Source: Halovenus sp. (GTDB taxonomy: Archaea; Halobacteriota; Halobacteria; Halobacteriales; Haloarculaceae). Taken from it: 6,185 bases of DNA. The stretch is from NCBI GenBank assembly GCA_003551265.1, contig PUMG01000104.1, forward strand, positions 1 through 6,185, read 5' to 3'. Positions within the stretch are counted from its first letter, which is position 1, and every line of letters begins with the position of its first letter. Position numbers and translations under genes: made by a program. Below, in pieces: positions 1-4,963 of this stretch. Below the pieces are notes generated by a model. The model saw nothing but the letters and a program-made list of their open reading frames with translations. It did no database searches and was not told the DNA's origin.

Positions 1-670
1 AGACGTGTTTCCCGCTCTGTGAGAGCAAGACGTCGATGTCTTCGAGTGCGACCAGTTCGCCGTTGCGGATGATGCCGACGCGGTCACAGATGCGCTGGAC
101 CTCGCTGAGTGTGTGTGAAGAGAGGAAGATCGTCTTTCCAGCATTCGCTTCTTCCTCGATGAACAGGTGGAGACGGTCCTGTTTGAGCGGGTCCAGCCCC
201 GACGTCGGTTCGTCCATGATGACGAGATCGGGGTCGTGCATGAACGCCTGAACGATGCCGAGCATGCGTCGGTTTCCCGTGGAGTACGTCTCGACTTTCT
301 TCGCAAGCGGCGGTGGGAACAGTTCGAGCAACTCTTCGCGGCGCTCGTCACCACGCATCCGAGCGAAGTAATCAAGCACCTGCTGACCGGTGAGTCGGTC
401 GTCGAACCCGAGTGTGTCGGGGAGGTAACCGATGTCGGCTTTCGCTTCGGTGAGCGCCTGCCGGTTGCGGATGTCGACACCCAGCACCTCTGCAGTGCCG
501 GAGGTCGGCTTGATGAGTCCAAGCAACTGCCGGATGGTCGTCGTCTTGCCTGCACCGTTGGGTCCAAGATAACCAAATATCTCACCAGTCTCCACGTCGA
601 ACGTGATTCCGTCGTTCGCAGCGACATCGCCGTAGTGCTTGGTGAGGCTATCCAGCGAGATGGCAGCCAT
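1..670 (-). CDS. ABC-2 type transporter ATP-binding protein (CcmA-like), C-terminus cut by window edge
   Basis: This is a nucleotide-binding subunit that would hydrolyse ATP at the inner face of the membrane to drive an ABC-2 type permease, which is not in the window. Reading from the ATG at 670, 223 residues are visible. They include Walker A GPNGAGKT (residues 36-43), a signature region YSTGNRRMLGIVQAF (129-143), Walker B LVIMDEP (149-155, catalytic Glu154), D-loop SGLD (157-160) and the switch His in SSH (His186). The GN-R-R form of the signature and the DPLKQ after the D-loop are typical of the ABC-2/drug-export-like ATPase subfamily, not of importers. The family usually runs to about 300 residues, so some 70-90 residues are probably missing. 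No Shine-Dalgarno precedes the ATG and a T-rich TATA-like box lies about 27 bases upstream, which suggests a leaderless transcript. It diverges from the liv operon and is probably unrelated to it. The substrate is unknown. Confidence 0.93.
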   Translation of the reverse strand, partial: MAAISLDSLTKHYGDVAANDGITFDVETGEIFGYLGPNGAGKTTTIRQLLGLIKPTSGTAEVLGVDIRNRQALTEAKADIGYLPDTLGFDDRLTGQQVLDYFARMRGDERREELLELFPPPLAKKVETYSTGNRRMLGIVQAFMHDPDLVIMDEPTSGLDPLKQDRLHLFIEEEANAGKTIFLSSHTLSEVQRICDRVGIIRNGELVALEDIDVLLSQSGKHV

Positions 671-692
671 GGTTCGATAATGACGACGAACC

Positions 693-702
693 AAGAAAAA
701 GG
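693..702 (-). promoter_or_regulatory. Candidate TATA box for the ABC-2 ATPase gene
   Basis: On the minus strand this reads CCTTTTTCTT, centred about 27 bases upstream of the ATG at 670. That is the spacing expected when transcription starts at or next to the start codon, as in leaderless haloarchaeal genes. It is the only strongly T-rich block in the near upstream region, though it is a weak match to the usual TTTAWA-type box. Inference from position and composition. Confidence 0.5.
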
Positions 703-703
703 T

Positions 704-718
704 TGAGAACCGTTCTCA
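704..718. promoter_or_regulatory. Perfect 15-bp palindrome, candidate operator for the ABC-2 ATPase gene
   Basis: TGAGAAC-C-GTTCTCA is a perfect 7-bp inverted repeat around a single central base at 711. It directly abuts the candidate minus-strand TATA box, so it covers the place where the BRE/TFB contact would fall. A dimeric regulator bound here could block TBP/TFB. The symmetry is seen directly; the operator role is inferred, and no regulator family is assigned. Confidence 0.5.
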
Positions 719-753
719 GACGAGGAGAAAGACGAGTCGATGAAACAGTCCAT

Positions 754-783
754 TTTGGGCAATCGAGGCTCGAATGTGCCAAA
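754..783. promoter_or_regulatory. Extended imperfect dyad upstream of the liv promoter, candidate operator
   Basis: The core TCGAG-G-CTCGA (763-773) is a perfect 5-bp inverted repeat around base 768. It extends to CA/TG pairs at 760-761 and 775-776 with one mismatched position between. Outer arms TTTGG (754-758) and CCAAA (779-783) are also complementary, offset by one base from the core's axis. The whole 30-base element ends just before the candidate liv TATA box (787-793), a suitable site for a regulator of the operon. A role with an Lrp/AsnC-like regulator is conceivable for an amino acid transporter, but nothing here shows it. Confidence 0.4.
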
Positions 784-786
784 CGC

Positions 787-793
787 TTTAATA
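787..793 (+). promoter_or_regulatory. TATA box of the livHMGF operon (leaderless promoter)
   Basis: TTTAATA, preceded by purine-rich AAACGC (781-786) as a plausible BRE, is centred about 30 bases before the ATG at 820. Archaeal transcription starts roughly 25 bases after the box centre, so the transcript would begin within a few bases of the start codon. The 20 bases before the ATG contain no GGAGG/GGTGA-like sequence, which agrees with a leaderless mRNA. Confidence 0.65.
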
Positions 794-819
794 CACTCAA
801 CTCAGTATCTTACGCTGAT

Positions 820-2034
820 ATGGCTACTGCACAGGATTCGGGGGGAGTTTTCGAGGAACTCTCGAAGACGTTACGGGCAAATCCAGGGCTGGTGTTCGTT
901 CTGCTGGTTGCAGTCGTACTCGTCATCGACTTGCTGGCACGATTCGCCGGACAGGAGATACCGCTGTTTGCCGACCGGACGCTCGGAGGCGACCTCTCAG
1001 TCGCTCGCTTTGGCAGTCTGGTGTGGGAAGGAATCGTCATCGGTCTCATTTTCGGACTCGCGGGAATCGGTCTCTCGATGACCTACAGCATCCTGAACTT
1101 CGCCAACTTCTCACACGGTGATCTCTTCACGACCGGGGCGTTCACTGGCTGGGGAGTCGCACTGTTGGTTGCGGGCTTCGGTGTCGCCGACGCCACCGCA
1201 GGATATCTCATCTTCGTAATGGATGGACGAGGTCCGGGCCCAGCGGAGGTTGGGGCGTCAATCGTCGCCTCACCGCTCGCGATTCTCGCCGGTGTCGTGA
1301 TGGCCGCAGTCGCAACAGCACTCGTTGCTCTGGTTCTCGACCGTGTCGTCTACTACCCGATGCGCGACAGGGGTGGAATCCCACTGCTCATCGCTTCCAT
1401 CGGGGTCGCGCTTGCACTGCGGTCTGCAATTCAGTTCGTCTACGGCTCAGGGACGCGTGGAATCACAGACACGCAGGGAATCGTGGTCGACGTCAGGGAC
1501 ATCATTGAACTGATTTTCGGAGACGTCGAAGCCAGCGGTGGTCTGCTGGGATGGGTGCTGGACGCCTCGGTCAACCTCCACCGGACGACGCTGGTCGTCG
1601 TGGCTGTCGTGCTCATCGTGGCGTTACACCTCATGCTCCAGCGGACCAAACTCGGGAAAGCGATGCGGGCGATGGCTGACAACAAAGACCTCGCACTCGT
1701 GACCGGCATACCTACCGAGCGTGTCGTGCGCTGGACGTGGATTCTCGGCGCAGGACTGGCAGGCGTTGCGGGCTACCTCTACGTGCTCGAACGCGGCGCC
1801 ATGGACTTCAACCTCGGCTGGTTCCTCCTGCTGTTCATCTTCGCGGCAGTGATTCTCGGCGGCATCGGCTCCATCTACGGCGCGATTGCCGGCGGGCTCG
1901 TTATCGGTCTCGTCCACGAACTCTCTATCATCTGGATATCCTCAGATCTCAACGCAGCAGCCGCGTTCGCCATCATGATTCTCGTGCTACTGTACCGTCC
2001 TGACGGGCTGTTCAAGGGGGTGACGACCGCATGA
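820..2034 (+). CDS. livH: LivH-type membrane permease subunit of a branched-chain amino acid/amide ABC importer
   Basis: This is one of the two transmembrane subunits that form the translocation path of a HAAT-family ABC importer. The 404-residue product has a first hydrophobic segment at about 24-41 and many more to the C-terminus. LivH landmarks are present: YSILNFANFSHGDLF (about 89-103, like the NFAHG region of the family), the cytoplasmic coupling segment LGKAMRAMADNKDLALVTGI (about 278-297) that contacts the ATPases, and VILGGIGSIYGAIAGG (about 344-359). At 404 residues it is longer than the roughly 300 of bacterial LivH. The excess lies in an N-terminal hydrophobic extension and in polar inserts near 133-146 and 211-250. 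The ATG at 820 is chosen because it follows a TATA box at leaderless spacing. The frame is open to a TTG at 703, but the added residues (hydrophilic, Arg-rich) would be encoded by promoter DNA. The stop overlaps the livM start by 4 bases. Confidence 0.93.
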   Translation: MATAQDSGGVFEELSKTLRANPGLVFVLLVAVVLVIDLLARFAGQEIPLFADRTLGGDLSVARFGSLVWEGIVIGLIFGLAGIGLSMTYSILNFANFSHGDLFTTGAFTGWGVALLVAGFGVADATAGYLIFVMDGRGPGPAEVGASIVASPLAILAGVVMAAVATALVALVLDRVVYYPMRDRGGIPLLIASIGVALALRSAIQFVYGSGTRGITDTQGIVVDVRDIIELIFGDVEASGGLLGWVLDASVNLHRTTLVVVAVVLIVALHLMLQRTKLGKAMRAMADNKDLALVTGIPTERVVRWTWILGAGLAGVAGYLYVLERGAMDFNLGWFLLLFIFAAVILGGIGSIYGAIAGGLVIGLVHELSIIWISSDLNAAAAFAIMILVLLYRPDGLFKGVTTA

Positions 2035-3347
2035 GTGACGACCGCTCGGGTGGACTCAAGGGGCAGCTGTGGGAGACCATCGAAAAAAGTGACTTACGTA
2101 TCGTCGTGTTCACACTCGGGTTCGTCTATATCCTGTTCGCGGTCCTTATTGTGCTCGAACAGGGTGCCTCACTCGACACTGTCAATCCCATCGTGGGGGC
2201 GTGGCGACAGATAACGTTCCTCGCGGCTGCCTACGGAATTCTCGCACTCGCGCTCAATCTCCAGTGGGGGTACGCCGGGATGTTCAACATCGGTATTGCC
2301 GGGTTCATGGCTGTTGGTGTCTACACGATGGCGTTGCTGTCGACGTCGCCTGATGCGGTCTCCGGGATGGGTCTCGGGCTTCCGCTGTGGGTTGGCATTC
2401 CTGCCGGAATGCTCGCGGCAGCACTCGTTGGACTGCTCGCTGCAATCCCCGCGCTCAGACTCCGAGCAGACTATCTCGCTATCGTCACGCTCGGGTTGTC
2501 CGAGATAATCAGACTGACTGCAGGGTCGCGGGACATCTCACAGTGGACCGAAGAACACCTCAACTTCGCAACCGGTGGCGGGAGCGGAATCTCCCTGCCG
2601 GACCGGCCGACAGACCCGATATTCGAAACCGCCACAGGTGAGGCGCTCATCGACCTGTTCGTCATCGAAGTCGCTGGTGAGGAGTTCGAACTCGTCTCGT
2701 CGTCGATCGTCCAGCGCTTCACCTGGGTTGTCGTCATGCTTATTGTCATGCTCGGGGTGTACTGGCTGTTGCTTCGCATCGGCTACTCGCCGTTCGGTCG
2801 CGTCCTCCAGGCGATTCGTGAGGACGAACTCGTTGCTCAGTCTCTCGGCAAGGACACCCGGTGGTTCAAAATCAAGATTTTCATGGTCGGCTGTGCGCTG
2901 ATGGGACTTGGCGGCATTCTCTGGCAGGGGAGTCAGGGGTTCACCAGTCCAAACGACTTCGAGCCGGTGCTCACGTTCTACGTGTTCATCGCGCTCATCA
3001 TCGGAGGCTCCGGGTCGAACACGGGCAGCGTCGTGGGAGCAATCCTGTTCGTGGGATTGCTCTTCGAGGCCCCACGCCGGGTCGGGTCAGTTATCGATGC
3101 GAGAGTTGGTCTCGACGGTGCCCCAGGTACGTTCCGTGGCGCTGTCGAGGGGCTGACATCCCTTGAGATAATGCCGCTGCTCGCGTACACACTCGACAAT
3201 CTCGCACCCTTACAGTTCGTCCTGCTCGGGGTCGTGCTAGTGGTACTCGTTCAGCGCAGGCCACAGGGGGTGCTCGGACACCGGACTGAGACGGCCGCAG
3301 CAGCAGACCTCACGAAACGGTCACCCAGAGGTGAGAACAATGAGTGA
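2031..3347 (+). CDS. livM: LivM-type membrane permease subunit of a branched-chain amino acid/amide ABC importer
   Basis: This is the second transmembrane subunit, expected to pair with LivH. Its 438 residues show the LivM hallmarks: ALNLQWGYAGMFNIGIAGF (about 74-92), LRLRADYLAIVTLGLSEIIR (142-161, very close to the family consensus) and the coupling segment SPFGRVLQAIREDELVAQSL (253-272). A glycine-rich segment IIGGSGSNTGSVVGA (323-337) follows. An acidic, non-hydrophobic stretch at about 165-228, between membrane segments, is probably an external loop. Another polar stretch lies near 346-378. The C-terminus ends in a hydrophilic tail. The ATG overlaps the livH stop (ATGA), with a GGTGA ribosome binding site at 2019-2023 inside the end of livH, which suggests translational coupling. 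The stop overlaps livG by 8 bases. Confidence 0.94.
   Translation: MSDDRSGGLKGQLWETIEKSDLRIVVFTLGFVYILFAVLIVLEQGASLDTVNPIVGAWRQITFLAAAYGILALALNLQWGYAGMFNIGIAGFMAVGVYTMALLSTSPDAVSGMGLGLPLWVGIPAGMLAAALVGLLAAIPALRLRADYLAIVTLGLSEIIRLTAGSRDISQWTEEHLNFATGGGSGISLPDRPTDPIFETATGEALIDLFVIEVAGEEFELVSSSIVQRFTWVVVMLIVMLGVYWLLLRIGYSPFGRVLQAIREDELVAQSLGKDTRWFKIKIFMVGCALMGLGGILWQGSQGFTSPNDFEPVLTFYVFIALIIGGSGSNTGSVVGAILFVGLLFEAPRRVGSVIDARVGLDGAPGTFRGAVEGLTSLEIMPLLAYTLDNLAPLQFVLLGVVLVVLVQRRPQGVLGHRTETAAAADLTKRSPRGENNE
3328..3334 (+). promoter_or_regulatory. Shine-Dalgarno sequence that fixes the livG start
   Basis: GAGGTGA is a full match to the archaeal anti-SD complement GGAGGTGATC and lies 5 bases before the ATG at 3340. 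A GTG in the same frame at 3331 lies inside the SD itself, so it is unlikely to be the start. The ATG at 3340 is preferred. Confidence 0.75.
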
Positions 3348-4191
3348 TGCACAGTCAGTAGAAGCGGACGGGTCAGCCAGTGAGGAGGTACCACTGTCGG
3401 GAGCCGATATCGAACCCGACGAAGAGAAACCGCTCGTCGTCGAGAACTTGCGAAAGACCTTCGGTGGCATCGTCGCGGTCGACGACGTGAGCTTCGACGT
3501 CGAGGCAGGGACGATTACCGGATTGATTGGCCCGAACGGTGCAGGCAAGTCGACGACGTTCAACTGTATCACCGGCGCGCTCAAACCCGACAGCGGGACC
3601 GTCCGTTTTCAGGGAGAAGATATCACTGGTCTCCGCCCGGACGTGGTTGCGAACCGTGGACTCGTTCGAACGTTCCAGATAGCACGTGCGCTCGACGAGA
3701 TGACCGTACTGGAGAACCTGATGCTCTCGCCCAAAGCCCAGCTCGGTGAGAAGATGTGGCGGTCGGTGTTTCCCGTTGCGCGAGGAGAGGTCATCGCTCA
3801 GGAAAAAGAACTCCGTGAACAGGTCTGGGAGACGCTGGAGTTCTTCGAAATCGACCACCTCGCCGAGGAGTACGCGGGAAATCTCTCGGGCGGGCAACAG
3901 AAACTGCTGGAGATGTCACGAGCGATGATGACCGAACCCGATATGCTGTTGCTCGACGAGCCAATGGCCGGCGTCAACCCGACGCTCGAAGAGAAACTGC
4001 TCGAACGAATCCACGACCTCCGCGAGCAAGGCTACACATTCTTGCTGGTCGAACACGACATGGACGTCATCATGGAGAACTGTGAACGGGTCATCGTAAT
4101 GCATCAGGGAACGGTGCTCGCGGATGGCACTCCCGCAGAAATTCGCGCTGACGAACAGGTTATCGAGGCGTATCTGGGTGAGAACATATGA
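3340..4191 (+). CDS. livG: LivG-type ATP-binding subunit of a branched-chain amino acid/amide ABC importer
   Basis: This is one of two cytoplasmic ATPases that would power the LivH-LivM channel. The 283-residue product carries Walker A GPNGAGKST (64-72), Q-loop Gln in RTFQ (Gln113), a perfect LSGGQ signature (182-186), Walker B LLLDEP (203-208, catalytic Glu207), D-loop AGVNP (210-214) and the switch His in VEHD (His239). The AG-x-NP D-loop and the VRTFQIARALDEMTVLENLM stretch are typical of LivG. The first 30 residues are an acidic, Ser-rich extension before the ABC domain, probably disordered and common in haloarchaea. Translation is likely coupled to livM (8-base overlap, SD at 3328-3334). 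The stop overlaps the livF ATG by 4 bases. All catalytic motifs are intact. Confidence 0.95.
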   Translation: MSDAQSVEADGSASEEVPLSGADIEPDEEKPLVVENLRKTFGGIVAVDDVSFDVEAGTITGLIGPNGAGKSTTFNCITGALKPDSGTVRFQGEDITGLRPDVVANRGLVRTFQIARALDEMTVLENLMLSPKAQLGEKMWRSVFPVARGEVIAQEKELREQVWETLEFFEIDHLAEEYAGNLSGGQQKLLEMSRAMMTEPDMLLLDEPMAGVNPTLEEKLLERIHDLREQGYTFLLVEHDMDVIMENCERVIVMHQGTVLADGTPAEIRADEQVIEAYLGENI

Positions 4192-4931
4192 GCGCAAACC
4201 GGGACCCGATGGCGGTCGCACCCGACTCCTCGATTCTCGAAGTTCGTGACCTGGATGCGGGTTACGGCGACCTCCAGATTCTCACCGATGTCGACCTCGA
4301 TGTCGGCGACGGCGAGTACGTCACCGTCGTCGGTCCGAACGGTGCGGGTAAATCGACCGTGATGAAGTCGGTGTTCGGACTGACCGTTCACATGGGTGGG
4401 AGCATCGTCTTTCAGGGTGCGCCGATTCACGAGAAGAAACCCGAGCAGATCATCCACGAAGGAATTAGCTACGTCCCACAGAACAACAACATCTTCTCGA
4501 CGCTCACCGTGCAGGAAAATCTGGAGATGGGAGCGTACATCCTCGACGAGGTGCCCAAACAGCGACTCGAAGAGGTGTACGAACGCTTCCCGGTGCTCGA
4601 AGAGCGAAAGACCCAGCGTGCCGGGTCGATGTCCGGGGGACAGCGACAGATGGTCGCCATGGGACGGGCGCTGATGCTCGACCCGGACCTCCTGTTACTC
4701 GACGAGCCGTCGGCTGGACTCGCACCCGACCTCGTCGACGAGATGTTCGACCGCATCGACAAAATCAACAACGACGGGACAGCGATTCTGATGGTCGAAC
4801 AGAACGCCAAAGAAGCGCTTCGACGCTGTGATCGCGGATACGTACTCACGCAGGGACAGAACAGTTACACCGACACGGGTGAGGAGCTGCTCGCCGACAA
4901 AGAAGTCAGACAGCAGTTCCTCGGCGGGTGA
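4188..4931 (+). CDS. livF: LivF-type ATP-binding subunit of a branched-chain amino acid/amide ABC importer
   Basis: This is the second ATPase of the importer, expected to pair with LivG. Its 247 residues hold Walker A GPNGAGKST (49-57), Q-loop Gln in YVPQ (Gln98), signature MSGGQ (148-152), Walker B LLLLDEP (168-174, Glu173) and D-loop SAGLAP (175-180). The switch position reads VEQN (203-206), with Gln205 in place of the usual His. This is the known family pattern of LivF and helps tell it from LivG; it is not a defect. The ISYVPQNNNIFSTLTVQENL stretch (93-112) is also LivF-like. The length is normal for the family. The ATG sits in an ATGA overlap with livG, preceded by GGTGA at 4177-4181. 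It is the last gene of the operon and ends 32 bases from the convergent binding-protein gene. Confidence 0.95.
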   Translation: MSANRDPMAVAPDSSILEVRDLDAGYGDLQILTDVDLDVGDGEYVTVVGPNGAGKSTVMKSVFGLTVHMGGSIVFQGAPIHEKKPEQIIHEGISYVPQNNNIFSTLTVQENLEMGAYILDEVPKQRLEEVYERFPVLEERKTQRAGSMSGGQRQMVAMGRALMLDPDLLLLDEPSAGLAPDLVDEMFDRIDKINNDGTAILMVEQNAKEALRRCDRGYVLTQGQNSYTDTGEELLADKEVRQQFLGG

Positions 4932-4946
4932 CGGTGTCGACCGGCC

Positions 4947-4963
4947 GAAAAAAGAACAGGGTT
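4947..4963 (-). terminator. T-rich terminator candidate for the binding-protein gene in the convergent gap
   Basis: Just past the minus-strand stop (TAA at 4966-4964) the minus strand reads AAACCCTGTTCTTTTTTCG, with six consecutive Ts at 4953-4948. Archaeal RNA polymerase terminates at U-tracts without needing a hairpin. The plus strand offers only TTTT at 4962-4965 for the livF end, a weaker signal that overlaps the other gene's stop. A short hairpin CGGT-GTCG-ACCG (4932-4943) also lies in the gap but is not followed by Ts on either strand. Confidence 0.45.

Noticed and set aside
167..706. A 179-residue plus-strand open frame opposite the ABC-2 ATPase
   Set aside because: It is antisense to a gene with intact Walker A, Walker B and switch motifs; the predicted protein shows no recognisable domain, and long shadow frames are common in GC-rich DNA.
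703..819. Upstream extension of livH to a TTG at 703
   Set aside because: The extra 39 residues would be encoded by the promoter, both dyads would fall inside the gene, and the ATG at 820 is at leaderless distance from a good TATA box.
3373..3897. A 174-residue minus-strand open frame opposite livG
   Set aside because: It is the reverse-strand shadow of livG's Walker A to signature region; no ribosome binding site, promoter or domain supports it.
4932..4943. Hairpin CGGT-GTCG-ACCG as a classical intrinsic terminator
   Set aside because: The stem is only 4 bp and is followed by As on the plus strand, with no T-tract on its 3' side on either strand; the separate T6 run is the better signal.
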